Of a stretch of 46,968 nt of DNA, positions 34,297 to 43,291 are shown one piece after another. The notes under the pieces are model-generated. The model saw only the letters and a list, made by a program, of their open reading frames with translations, had not been told where the DNA came from and ran no database searches. Within the stretch, counting starts at the first letter, position 1. Every line of letters starts with the position of its first letter. The stretch is from Methanoperedens sp049303315. GTDB lineage: Archaea > Halobacteriota > Methanosarcinia > Methanosarcinales > Methanoperedenaceae. Made by a program: the position numbers and the translations under genes. The stretch spans positions 1-46,968 of the forward strand of contig JBAQMZ010000019.1 of the NCBI GenBank assembly GCA_049303315.1, given 5' to 3'.

Positions 34297-34417
34297 GTGA
34301 TTGGAGAGTCTCGTCCAGCTACAGGGCAGCATATACAGCTTTCGGTTGCAGCCTAAGCTATCTGATATACTTTAAGTTAAGAAAAAAGCGCTAAGTTATA
34401 CGGATTTCAAGTCCTCT

Positions 34418-34567
34418 ATGAAAGCGAAAAAACCGATATTACTTTATCAAAAATATGCGCGCCTCAGATATCTGATTATAACGAAGGACATTCATTGGTT
34501 GAATAGTGAACAGCGATGGGTGCTGTGCGAGGAACTCTTTGAAAAGATAATGAAAAAAATCTGTTAG
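34418..34567 (+). CDS. Small basic protein, 49 aa
   Basis: An ATG-started frame reads MKAKKPILLYQKYARLRYLI and on to KIMKKIC. It is Lys/Arg/Tyr-rich with Trp residues, and the frame is open 14 codons upstream of the ATG. It sits between the Myb-like gene and the convergent recombinase. It could be a real accessory gene of the element or a fragment; no family is recognised. Confidence 0.35.
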   Translation: MKAKKPILLYQKYARLRYLIITKDIHWLNSEQRWVLCEELFEKIMKKIC

Positions 34568-34600
34568 TTTATTTTGAGCAGATTATTTCACCATTATCGT

Positions 34601-35899
34601 TCAAAGTTTAGCAGCTATAGTTTGCGATTCGAGCCCTCCATTTGCAAGCAGTTTATCCCTCAACTTCGCATGAATCTCAGGGTCCATGAGCATTTCTTCT
34701 ATCATCTTCTGCACCTGCTGTTCAACGTTCTCTGCTTTCGCGGACAGCGGCAGCCCGCATTTATAGCAGTAACCTATTCCCGGTGCATTCACTTCTTTGC
34801 ATCTTGGGCATCTGCCTGGCTTGGGTTGCTCTTTTATTTCGCCGCCATTTATGCCGAACTTCTTTGCATAGTAGGAATCCACGTCCTTGGTTACTATCCT
34901 TGCATATCTCTCTGGCTGCTTTGAATCTGTCTTCCATCCCCGCTGCTTGCACATTATAGACCTGGGAACACCGTCAAGCTCATCTCGGGTCTGGGCATGA
35001 TACCTGAAAAGATGCGTGTGGATTCGCTTTGTTATTTTGGGAAGTCCCAGCATGTCGGCCCGCTTGTTGTGTCTTTCCACAGTCCTTTTGATCATTGCCC
35101 TGAAGCCGTGATAGTCTAAGGGAACAGGTCCCTTTGCAGTTTTCTCAAGATCAATCCACAGAGGCGCCTCAGGGTTATTCCTGAACGGATGGTTATCAAG
35201 CCAGATATGCAGGTAAGAAACCGAAGAAATGAATCTAACAGGTTCTCCTCTCATGGTTTTATCGTACATTGTAACCTTAGCTCCAAGTTCATCAAAGCTG
35301 ACATGCTTTATTTGCCGCGAGCCTATGCCGCCGATTCTAATCCCAACCTCTTCAGCCATCTCGAAAAAGGCTTTATCCCGGGGATTGATCGAGGCGTCAC
35401 TGAGATACTGCATCTCAGCTTCTGTGGGTATATCCTCTCCAGCTTTCAGCTTTTCAGGCTTCCTGACCTTGATTTTCATAACTTCGCTCGGATACTTGAG
35501 GACAGGTAATAGTCGGTTCATCTCCTCCCTTTGTGGATAGCTCTCAGGATACCCATATTCATTTCTTAACCATGCCACGAATTTTCTGAGAACAACTCTG
35601 TAGTCATGTTTTGCCCAGTCCCCTCTTTTTGGTTCGATGTCTATCTTATCCAGAAGGTCCCTCACATCATCTTTTGTAATCCAGTCCCAGTCCTTCTCAA
35701 GCATCTCTGATATCTTTTTTATGTTCATCAGAAGTTTAAGTATCCTTGCTGGAGAAAGCTTCTTTTCACTCCACCCGGTTTGGCAATCTGCTGAAAATTT
35801 AAGCAGCAGCAACCTATTTCTTTCTGTTATTTTTGTTGAATTTTTAATTTGATTCTTGAGTCTTTCAAGATGCTTGCTATAATGATGTATATCAATCAT
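34601..35899 (-). CDS. Archaeal tyrosine recombinase with C-terminal zinc ribbon
   Basis: The 432-residue protein has an N-terminal SAM-like core-binding domain (~1-140) and a catalytic domain with R188 in EVGIRIGG, H296-x2-R299 in HLFR, and the nucleophile Y332 in ERYARIV. The tetrad looks complete enough for activity. A zinc ribbon follows at C364/C367 and C378/C381, and a helical tail with amphipathic EMLMDPEIHAKLRDKL. It lies 81 bp from a tRNA-Glu gene, a common integration target. It is intact, unlike the integrase remnant at 3.7-4.0 kb. Confidence 0.88.
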   Translation of the reverse strand: MIDIHHYSKHLERLKNQIKNSTKITERNRLLLLKFSADCQTGWSEKKLSPARILKLLMNIKKISEMLEKDWDWITKDDVRDLLDKIDIEPKRGDWAKHDYRVVLRKFVAWLRNEYGYPESYPQREEMNRLLPVLKYPSEVMKIKVRKPEKLKAGEDIPTEAEMQYLSDASINPRDKAFFEMAEEVGIRIGGIGSRQIKHVSFDELGAKVTMYDKTMRGEPVRFISSVSYLHIWLDNHPFRNNPEAPLWIDLEKTAKGPVPLDYHGFRAMIKRTVERHNKRADMLGLPKITKRIHTHLFRYHAQTRDELDGVPRSIMCKQRGWKTDSKQPERYARIVTKDVDSYYAKKFGINGGEIKEQPKPGRCPRCKEVNAPGIGYCYKCGLPLSAKAENVEQQVQKMIEEMLMDPEIHAKLRDKLLANGGLESQTIAAKL

Positions 35900-35980
35900 A
35901 TCCGACCACTTCCGTATTCTTGTACGGTATTATAAGCCTTTGTATAACAGGACGAAGTCGGATTTGTACTAATTACATAA

Positions 35981-36055
35981 TGCTCCGATGGGGATTTGAA
36001 CCCCAGTCGTCAGAGTGAGAGTCTGACATGATTGGCCGTGCTACACTATCGGAGC
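35981..36055 (-). tRNA. tRNA-Glu (anticodon CTC)
   Basis: The minus strand folds as a cloverleaf. Acceptor GCTCCGA pairs with TCGGAGC. The anticodon stem TCAGA/TCTGA closes a 7-base loop CTCTCAC with anticodon CTC. The T stem TGGGG/CCCCA encloses TTCAAAT. The next base gives discriminator A, and CCA is not encoded. The D arm (AGTGTAGCACGGCCAATCA) has the usual archaeal tRNA-Glu form. The recombinase gene begins 81 bp beyond its 3' end, on the same strand. Confidence 0.95.
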
Positions 36056-36239
36056 GGAGTTTGTTGAAAGTCATTACGTGGTAATTAAAGTTTCGTTTAT
36101 GCACTATTTGAGCTACGCGTAATTCCAAAACGTATATTTATAAACGCAATTATTAAATATCACGATTAATTATTATAATGATTAAACGTGATAAACTATA
36201 AGTACTATTAAAAATATTACTCATCAAGGTGAAACCATT

Positions 36240-36656
36240 ATGAGTGAAATCGTAAACGTGGTTTCCCGTGACAACGGGAAGGTAAACAGAAGAAAAGTGA
36301 AGGCATCGACATATGAATTTACCATAGCTACAAGAGCAAAATGGGAGATGGTAATCGCGGATGAGGATGTTACCATCGGGGCGGGGAAACTTGAGCGCGT
36401 AAAGGTAAAGGACATCATGGTGCAGAAAGATATGCTTGCAATGCCATGCGCTTTCAGCCACCATCCCATCGTTTCGGTCATAAAGGTCGGGGCAAGAGAA
36501 GGGCCGGCTCCAGTGGAAACAGACAGAACCATCAATGTGGCTTATGTCATGGGGCAGGAATCTGGCGAGATCAAAAAAGGAGACCTCTTGTCCGTGCTGA
36601 ACCTGTATCCCATAATGTTCACGCGAGAGGCTACCAAACCTGTGCTTGTTGGGTGA
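36240..36656 (+). CDS. DUF22-like archaeal protein
   Basis: The 138-residue protein is mostly beta-like, with segments FTIATRAKWEMVIADEDVTI, VIKVGAREGPAPVETDRTI and IKKGDLLSVLNLYPI. It resembles the archaeal DUF22 group by size and pattern, from memory only. Function unknown. AAGGTG lies nine bases before the ATG. In the 184-bp gap to the tRNA there is a TATA-like ATATTTATAAA, and a TATCACG/CGTGATA dyad with AT-rich spacer; either could regulate this gene. Confidence 0.6.
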   Translation: MSEIVNVVSRDNGKVNRRKVKASTYEFTIATRAKWEMVIADEDVTIGAGKLERVKVKDIMVQKDMLAMPCAFSHHPIVSVIKVGAREGPAPVETDRTINVAYVMGQESGEIKKGDLLSVLNLYPIMFTREATKPVLVG

Positions 36657-36661
36657 GAAGA

Positions 36662-37165
36662 ATGGAAACCTGCAAAATATGCAATGGTGTTCAGGACTCA
36701 AAAAATTACAATGGCTACAATATATGCACAGAATGCTCTGACCTGATGGAAGACCTCATGAGTGAATATTTCCTGAGAACGCTAAGAGAGGGCTCGGATA
36801 CAAAAACGGGGTACCAGAAATATCTTGAGCACGGCAAAGAATATCTAAGCGACTACCAGAGGATTCGAAAAAACAGTAAGCGCCACATCAAGCACATGGA
36901 AGAGCACGTGCATGAGGAATTGCAGAAAGGCGCAGAGGGCGGGAAGCAGAGGTATCTTGAAAGGCTGCGCCAGACTATCAACTGGCTTGAGAGATGTCCT
37001 GAATTCTATAACTACTATTTCAAGGAATATTATGTCTGCCCCAACTGCGGTGCATCCATATTTGATAACTATGATAAGGAGGAAGTCGGGGACTGGCTCA
37101 TGATTACCTGCGAGAAGTGCGATACTGTTATCAAGAAGTATTTCTCGCCGAAGTTTGTGAGTTAG
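36662..37165 (+). CDS. Two-ended zinc-binding hypothetical protein
   Basis: 167 residues from METCKICNG; the frame runs further upstream, but only inside the preceding gene. CKIC and CTEC form an N-terminal ribbon. A basic helical middle (RIRKNSKRHIKHMEEHVHEE) is followed by a second ribbon, CPNC and CEKC. Both ribbons look complete. It starts five bases after the DUF22-like gene stop, so they should be one transcript. It may bind nucleic acid; no family is assigned. Confidence 0.65.
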   Translation: METCKICNGVQDSKNYNGYNICTECSDLMEDLMSEYFLRTLREGSDTKTGYQKYLEHGKEYLSDYQRIRKNSKRHIKHMEEHVHEELQKGAEGGKQRYLERLRQTINWLERCPEFYNYYFKEYYVCPNCGASIFDNYDKEEVGDWLMITCEKCDTVIKKYFSPKFVS

Positions 37166-37178
37166 TCTTTTTATTTTT

Positions 37179-37832
37179 GTGAATAGGATTAATACGGCTA
37201 AAAACATAATGATGCTCGTGTCAGATGGAAGATTACTCGTATTAAACTTTGAAAAAACAACTTCAGCAAAGTTTGTTGAATTCTGGTCAAAGATATACAA
37301 TGACGGTGGAAATCCGGATGAAAAGTACGAAACTGCCATCAATAATAACGAGTTACTTGATAGCGAGAAGATAAACACTCTTTTCAAGTGGAAAATCGAC
37401 CATCCACCTTTTAAAAATCAAAGAAAAACAATCGAAAACGCAATTAGATACTCTAATGAAATAAATAAGTTCAGGCTAAAGAAAGATTTAAGTGAGAAAG
37501 AAATTGATCAATTTATGAAAGATGTCTGTGCAAATATCGTTGAATCTGGCATCATATTCAAGATCTTCGTACTTCACGTAGCCAGACCATCTGATTTTCC
37601 TATATTCGATCAGCATGTTTATAGAAGCTACAAATTCATCTGCAAGGGAGAGATTTGGCAAGGCGATGAGGTTCCAGAGTCTCAATTATGCGTTTATTTT
37701 GCGGAGTACATTCCATTTGTAAAGGAACTAATGAACACCTCACATTGCAGTGCCCGAGCCGTTGATCAAGCTTTATTCAAATTCGGCCAATTTATAAAAA
37801 ATCATCCGGTCTTTTTTACGGTTAAAGAATAA
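37179..37832 (+). CDS. Hypothetical protein with a DxHVxR segment
   Basis: 217 residues from a GTG; an ATG pair at 37209 is a likely alternative start. AT-rich codons differ from the neighbours. DFPIFDQHVYRSYKF resembles the catalytic DxHVxR region of HhH-GPD DNA glycosylases, where Asp acts in base excision. No HhH motif is clear before it, so relationship is doubtful. The N-terminal half is helical and lysine-rich. Not assigned to a family. Confidence 0.5.
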   Translation: MNRINTAKNIMMLVSDGRLLVLNFEKTTSAKFVEFWSKIYNDGGNPDEKYETAINNNELLDSEKINTLFKWKIDHPPFKNQRKTIENAIRYSNEINKFRLKKDLSEKEIDQFMKDVCANIVESGIIFKIFVLHVARPSDFPIFDQHVYRSYKFICKGEIWQGDEVPESQLCVYFAEYIPFVKELMNTSHCSARAVDQALFKFGQFIKNHPVFFTVKE

Positions 37833-37885
37833 TTCCACTTTTCACCATCGAAATCTTTATTGATTTCTAAAATATTGTAATTCCT

Positions 37886-38362
37886 ATGTCAGATATTCTC
37901 GTAGTCTATTATTCAAGAGCAGGCAACACCGAAAAGCTCGCAAAGGCGGTCGCCGAAGGCGTGCGCGAAGGCGGGGGAAACCCAACGCTGAACACGGTGG
38001 ATGAAGTCGATATGAACAAACTTCCCGAATATGACGGCATCATAGCAGGCTCCCCGGTCTATTTCGGGATGATGGCGGCAGAGCTTAAAAAATTCTTTGA
38101 TGAATCCGTAATTGTGAGGAAAAAGATGGTCAATAAAGTGGGCGCAGCCTTTGTCACGGGTGCGCACAGGACAGGCGGCAAGGAAACCACGCTTATCTCG
38201 ATACTCCAGGCAATGCTCATAGAAGGGCTGGTAGTGGTGGGCGACCCGCTTGAGACAGGCGGGCACTATGGCGCTGCAGGCTCGGACGAGGTCGGGTTAA
38301 AAGAGGGACGCGCGCTTGGGAAAAGGGTGGCTGAGCTTGCCAATGTGATGGCCAAACACTAA
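37886..38362 (+). CDS. Flavodoxin / WrbA-like NAD(P)H:quinone oxidoreductase
   Basis: The 158-residue protein begins VVYYSRAGNTEKLAKAVAEG, the FMN-phosphate loop of flavodoxins. AGSPVYFGMMAAELKKFFDE is the loop at the flavin ring. GAAFVTGAHRTGGKETT and LETGGHYGAAGSDE complete the WrbA-type pattern. WrbA-like proteins reduce quinones by two electrons under oxidative stress. Length is slightly short of typical WrbA (about 200). GC-rich, like the aminotransferase region, and distinct from the AT-rich genes on both sides. Confidence 0.8.
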   Translation: MSDILVVYYSRAGNTEKLAKAVAEGVREGGGNPTLNTVDEVDMNKLPEYDGIIAGSPVYFGMMAAELKKFFDESVIVRKKMVNKVGAAFVTGAHRTGGKETTLISILQAMLIEGLVVVGDPLETGGHYGAAGSDEVGLKEGRALGKRVAELANVMAKH

Positions 38363-38408
38363 CACAATTTCATAAAAAACTCTTAAATAAACCGAGACCG
38401 GAAAGAAA

Positions 38409-38534
38409 ATGTTCATCCGTCTTTATGAATTAGCAAAAAGCAAGGGAAACGAAGAATTAAAAAAATTTTGCGCCGATGTTTTGGAAACTTACGAAAAGTA
38501 TGACATAAATGGACACATTGAGTGGAAGCGTTAA
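38409..38534 (+). CDS. Small ORF, 41 aa, ahead of the nuclease gene
   Basis: An ATG-started frame reads MFIRLYELAKSKGNEELKKF, then a short helical, acidic remainder ending in WKR. It has coding-like composition and overlaps the 5' part of the long frame that follows. Fourteen bases separate its stop from the preferred nuclease ATG at 38548, so it could be translated from the same message. Alternatively it is a fragment of a longer gene. No family recognised. Confidence 0.4.
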   Translation: MFIRLYELAKSKGNEELKKFCADVLETYEKYDINGHIEWKR

Positions 38535-38547
38535 ACGGAAAATAGGT

Positions 38548-40776
38548 ATGCCGGACGATTTAAAAAAATTTAACGATAAATTAAAGAAAGTAAATGATAA
38601 GGCTCGTACAGATATTGAAACCAATTTTTCCAATCTTATTGAAATAGCAAAACAACTTGATCCTGTAAAATTACTAAGCCAACTTAATTTAACCTTTCTC
38701 TTTGTCCCCAAAGACAAATTTATTGAAGAAAGCTCTGACACAGTTAAGTGGGCAAGATGGATTGAGTTTTTTGCGGGTTATCTTCTTGCACACGAATATC
38801 CCAAAAACGCAAAAATAAATGTTGATGGTGAAGATTTAGAGAAAATAGAAAAACTTTTAGACGAATATCTCCTTAGCATTTCGGTATTTTTAAGCACATC
38901 AATGTCCGCTGATGAGACAAATAAAGAGACGGAAATGGTGATTAATTCCGCCAAAATTTACTCTCTTTATGTAAGAGGGGAATCATATCCACACCAATTA
39001 CGAGAGGTAGCGAAAAATATCTATTCACAACATGATGATTGGTTCATCAAGAAACTTGGTTTTACTATCGCTGACGCCGTATCAATTTCAGAATCAATAA
39101 CTAATGAATATAACCGCAGAATAAACGAAGAAAAACACTCTTGTTTGGAAAGAGCGAAGGAATATGTAAATGAATTGATAAGTAAAGGCGAAGCTAATGA
39201 AGAAAACCGAAAAGAGTTAGAAGCCAGAGTAGGTATTTATTATTATTTTGGCAATTCCGATTCAATTCTGTCATTTTCGCTCGATGAACTTGTGCGTTTC
39301 TGCGGTCTCTCAAAAGAAAAATGCGAAAAATACTTAGAGAGATTAAGCCAGAAATTTGGCTATAGAAATGCAAGCTTTCCTAACGCGTTCAGTGACCCTT
39401 ATACTGCTCCTTGGGACTATAACACGCTTTATGAGCGGCCAATAGTTCTGCATAATGACAAATACTTTGTTCCGATTCCATCTTTGTTTAACGAGGTGCT
39501 GTTACATACTTTCTATTACGATTTGATAGATGACTATGAATATTGGAAAAGTGAAGGAGAAAAGAAATATGGAAGTTGGTTAGAACAGAAAACGGCTGAA
39601 TTTCTAAATAGGGTTTTTCCAAAAAGTGAAGTTCTTCTCAACCCCAAATATCCTAATGGAGAGGAATTATGCGATGTGCTTGTTCTGCATGATAGAAATA
39701 TTTTAATTGTGCAATGCAAGACAAAAAGGTTGCGTTACGATTCCAAGATCGGAAAAGATATCCACTCAATTAAAGAAGACTTAACCATGGGTGTAAAAGA
39801 ATCTTTTGAGCAGGCAAAAAAAGCACGTGATTACCTATTTAATACTCAATTTCCAAAAATAAGAGAATTGGATAGCAGATTGCTGGTTGATTCCAAGCAA
39901 ATCTCGAATATTTTCCTCATGAGTGTTACTTTGGGCAGTTATCAAGATTTAACTACGAGACTTGCAAATATCAACACTACCCTAAATCTCTTTTCGGATA
40001 ATCAATACCCTTGGGCAATTTCTCTTTTTGATCTTGGGGTTGTTACAGAATTGATAGAGTACCCATCTATGTTTATTCACTACGCCAGACGTAGATTGAC
40101 GGTGGAGAGAACAAATTTTGACCTTGTGGCCGGAGAAATTGATTTGCTCGGCTTTTATTTTTCTCAAGGATTGTTTTTTGAAACTGAAGATTTCAAAAAA
40201 ATTAACGCGGCCAGTTTAAGTGGATTTTCCGATGAAATTGACCAGTATATTTTTGAAAAGCACGAATGTGGCAAGAATCCACAAAAACCAAAACAAAAAA
40301 TGCCAGTGGAATTTGAAGAATACTTGAAAGTAATCGAAAAATTAGAATCATCTTACAAAACTGATTGTGTTGTAAGACTGCTTGATCTTAGCTATCAGAG
40401 TAGAGAGCTTTTTGTTAGTGCTACTGAACAAACAAAAGAAAAATCAAAGAATGATGGTGGTATACATAGTTGTTTTATGGTTTTGAATAATAACGTTTTG
40501 GGATTTTCATTTATTTCAATGGATGCAAATAATGATTTAGAAAAATTATTCAGGCAAGTATTCTCTTATGCGGCAATAAAGAAATATACGACAAAGTGTA
40601 AAGAATGGGTCGGTCTTGGCTGGGACAAGAACAGTAAAGAAGTCCTCGATGTGGCTGTATTTTTGTCTTTCGATTGGCAAGAAGACCATGAATTAGCCAA
40701 AATAGCAAAAGAGAAAGTGAAACGAGAACAGATTGTAAGTTTTGAAAAATTGAAAGACTACTACGAAAAAAAATGA
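38548..40776 (+). CDS. Large protein with PD-(D/E)XK (QxK-type) nuclease domain
   Basis: 742 residues from the Met at 38548 (MPDDLKKFND); a Met at 38509 would add 13 but overlaps the small ORF. The nuclease core lies mid-protein: KYGSWLEQKTAEFLNRVFP as first helix, D376 in ELCDVLVLHD, then Q389-C-K391 in LIVQCK, the Mrr/NERD-like D...QxK pattern. The N-terminal ~330 residues are helical. The C-terminal ~250 residues are unassigned. AT-rich composition contrasts with both GC-rich neighbours, so transfer is likely. It may be a stand-alone restriction-type defence nuclease; that is inference. Confidence 0.65.
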   Translation: MPDDLKKFNDKLKKVNDKARTDIETNFSNLIEIAKQLDPVKLLSQLNLTFLFVPKDKFIEESSDTVKWARWIEFFAGYLLAHEYPKNAKINVDGEDLEKIEKLLDEYLLSISVFLSTSMSADETNKETEMVINSAKIYSLYVRGESYPHQLREVAKNIYSQHDDWFIKKLGFTIADAVSISESITNEYNRRINEEKHSCLERAKEYVNELISKGEANEENRKELEARVGIYYYFGNSDSILSFSLDELVRFCGLSKEKCEKYLERLSQKFGYRNASFPNAFSDPYTAPWDYNTLYERPIVLHNDKYFVPIPSLFNEVLLHTFYYDLIDDYEYWKSEGEKKYGSWLEQKTAEFLNRVFPKSEVLLNPKYPNGEELCDVLVLHDRNILIVQCKTKRLRYDSKIGKDIHSIKEDLTMGVKESFEQAKKARDYLFNTQFPKIRELDSRLLVDSKQISNIFLMSVTLGSYQDLTTRLANINTTLNLFSDNQYPWAISLFDLGVVTELIEYPSMFIHYARRRLTVERTNFDLVAGEIDLLGFYFSQGLFFETEDFKKINAASLSGFSDEIDQYIFEKHECGKNPQKPKQKMPVEFEEYLKVIEKLESSYKTDCVVRLLDLSYQSRELFVSATEQTKEKSKNDGGIHSCFMVLNNNVLGFSFISMDANNDLEKLFRQVFSYAAIKKYTTKCKEWVGLGWDKNSKEVLDVAVFLSFDWQEDHELAKIAKEKVKREQIVSFEKLKDYYEKK

Positions 40777-40804
40777 AACCCTATATAAACGCAGATTATT
40801 GAAT

Positions 40805-41742
40805 ATGAAAAAAAGGCATAAGAGCAAAATAAAACCGGAAAAAAAGAAAATAAATCTGGCGCAAATAAAAAAATTATTATTGCTGTACTTGGTGTTTTTT
40901 TGTCTCTCCTTCTTGTTTATTATTTCCTTCAGGGAAGTGATAAGTGGACGGTTAGTAAAGACGGTCTCCTATCCTATCCCGAAAACAGAGGCAACGTTGA
41001 TATAAAAGTGCTTAAAACCGAATCTCACCCCAACTATACTCTAGAAACCATTTCTTTTACGAGCAAAGACTATACCGTAGAAGGACTTCTTCGCATACCG
41101 TTATCGGAGAAAAAAGTCCCGGCTATCGTAATCCTCCCTGGCGCTACCATATCAAAAGAAGGAACACAGAGGCTGGCTGACATTTTTTCAGATATGGGAT
41201 ATGCAAGCCTTGGAATCGAGCAGCGAAACCGCGGAGGTGTGGATTTTGCATACGATTTTGAATTATTTAAAGCCGGAAAAGAACCTGTCGAACATAAGAT
41301 GGTGTTCGATGCCCTCCGGGCGGTTGATGTGTTAAGACAGGTTCCCGTCATTGACCCGAAAAAGATCGCTATTGTCGGCGAGAGCAACGGCGGGCGGTTT
41401 GCCATTATCGCTGCTGCGCTTGACCCTTCCATTTCCGGGGTTATCGGAATAAGCACGAGCGGCTATGATACTGAGTCCGAGATTGCCAATATCAGGGATG
41501 AAACTGCAATCAGGTTTTATCGTTCCATCGACCCCGACACATACCTCAGGTTCATCCCATCTCGCAAATTCGTGTTGATGCATTCTGTAAATGATAACAT
41601 TATCCCCATCGACCTTGCAGAAAATACTTTTATGAAAGCGAAAGAGCCAAAACAGTTCTATAAGGTAACGACCGGAACTCATGGCTATAGCGACGGTATG
41701 TTGAACCCCCTTGAGAATGAATTGAAGCTTATGTTCCAATGA
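40805..41742 (+). CDS. Membrane-anchored alpha/beta hydrolase, N-terminus in another frame
   Basis: The hydrolase frame (40900 TTG onward, 280 codons) has the Ser-Asp-His set S162 in GESNGG, D232 in HSVNDN and H261 in HGYSDG, of the dienelactone-hydrolase/peptidase S9 type. Its open frame has no ATG or GTG upstream. The ATG-led frame from 40805 (MKKRHKSKIKPEKK) lies in another phase. Both meet at A-AAA-AAG (40840-40846); a -1 shift there gives one continuous protein with a basic N-terminus and a membrane helix (KIIIAVLGVFLSLLLVYYF). Either slippage, a natural indel or a sequence error explains this. Confidence 0.7.
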
Positions 41743-41798
41743 TTCTAAACGCTAAACGCAAAACATTAAAATAGCATTGCCTCCAACTTAAATACAGG

Positions 41799-43280
41799 GT
41801 GAGGTTTTTGCAGGAATACAAGTTTTTCATAAACGGAGAATGGTTGGAATCAAGCGATGGCGAGACATTCGATGATATCAATCCTGCAACACTTGAGTTA
41901 ATCGGCAAAATCCACAAAGCATCGGATGAGGATGTAAAAAGCGCCGTGGACAGCGCGGAAGAAGCCTTCGATTCATGGAGCAGCACACCAGCCCCGCAGC
42001 GCGCCAAGATACTTTTCCGCGCGGCAAGGATTCTTGAGGAGCAAAAAGAGGAGCTTTCGCGCCTCCTGACAACCGAAATGGGAAAAGTCCTTAAAGAAGC
42101 AAGGGGTGACGTTCAGGAAGCCATTGATATAGCGTATTATGCCGCGGGCGAGGGCAGGCGTCTTCTCGGAGAGACCACGCCCTCGGAACTCCCGGACAAA
42201 TTCGCAATGACGGTTCGCCGTCCCATAGGCGTGGTGGGGCTCATCACGCCCTGGAATTTCCCGCTTGCTATCCCTGCATGGAAGATAATGCCCGCACTCA
42301 TATCGGGGAATACGCTGGTGCTTAAACCTGCAAGCGACACACCAATTATGGCAATTGAACTTGTTAAGATACTTACCGAAGCAGGGCTTCCAAAAGGTGT
42401 TTTGAACCTTGTGACGGGTGGAGGGGATACGGTGGGCAGCGCGATTGTTCATAATAAAAAAATCCGCGCTGTTTCATTCACAGGTTCACTTGAGACTGGA
42501 AAATGGATATTGGGCGAAGCGGGAAAGGAGATGAAACGGGTATCGCTTGAACTTGGAGGAAAGAACCCCATCATAGTCATGGATGACGCTGACCTCTCTC
42601 TTGCCATTGATGGTATAATCTGGGGCGCATTCGGGACGACAGGGCAGAGATGCACAGCCGCAAGCCGCGTCATAGCGCATGAAAAAATACTTCCCGCCCT
42701 TTTGGAAAAGCTCATCGGGAGAACAAAGAAGCTAAGGCTTGGAAACGGCCTTGATGAAAATACCGATGTCGGGCCAGTCATAAATAATTCGCAGCTTCAA
42801 AAGATTGCAAAATATGTGGATATCGGGAAAAATGAAGGCGCAAAACTTGCGCTTGGCGGGAGGATTGTCCATCCCCTGCCCGGTTACTTTTTTGAACCAA
42901 CGATATTCACGGATGTTTCCCCGGACATGAGGATAGCTCAGGAAGAAATATTCGGGCCGGTCGTTTCTTTGCTCACTGCCTGCGACCTTGAAGAGGCGAT
43001 ACGGATAGCCAACTCGGTGGAATATGGTCTTTCGTCTTCGATATATACCGGGAACATAAAAAATGCCTTCAAAGCAATTGAGAAAATCGAAGCTGGCATC
43101 ACGTACGTCAATTCATCCACCATAGGCGCAGAAATCCACCTGCCTTTTGGCGGCGTGAAATCAACCGGGAACGGAACGCGCGAGGCCGGGACAACGGCGA
43201 TAGAAGAATTCACGGAAATAAAAACTGTTTATATCGATTACAGCGGAAAACTCCAGAAAGCGCAGATAGATGTGGAATAG
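41799..43280 (+). CDS. NAD(P)-dependent aldehyde dehydrogenase
   Basis: 493 residues from a GTG start; no nearer ATG gives a full N-terminus. All landmarks of the family are present: PWNFP at 151-155, FTGS at 227-230, catalytic E251 in LELGGKN and C285 in GQRCTAA. EIFGPVVS is the C-terminal signature. Length is normal. The closest roles are succinate-semialdehyde or similar omega-aldehyde oxidation. It is 11 bases upstream of the class III aminotransferase, and this pairing points to catabolism of an omega-amino acid such as GABA or beta-alanine. Confidence 0.92.
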   Translation: MRFLQEYKFFINGEWLESSDGETFDDINPATLELIGKIHKASDEDVKSAVDSAEEAFDSWSSTPAPQRAKILFRAARILEEQKEELSRLLTTEMGKVLKEARGDVQEAIDIAYYAAGEGRRLLGETTPSELPDKFAMTVRRPIGVVGLITPWNFPLAIPAWKIMPALISGNTLVLKPASDTPIMAIELVKILTEAGLPKGVLNLVTGGGDTVGSAIVHNKKIRAVSFTGSLETGKWILGEAGKEMKRVSLELGGKNPIIVMDDADLSLAIDGIIWGAFGTTGQRCTAASRVIAHEKILPALLEKLIGRTKKLRLGNGLDENTDVGPVINNSQLQKIAKYVDIGKNEGAKLALGGRIVHPLPGYFFEPTIFTDVSPDMRIAQEEIFGPVVSLLTACDLEEAIRIANSVEYGLSSSIYTGNIKNAFKAIEKIEAGITYVNSSTIGAEIHLPFGGVKSTGNGTREAGTTAIEEFTEIKTVYIDYSGKLQKAQIDVE

Positions 43281-43291
43281 GAGATGGAATT

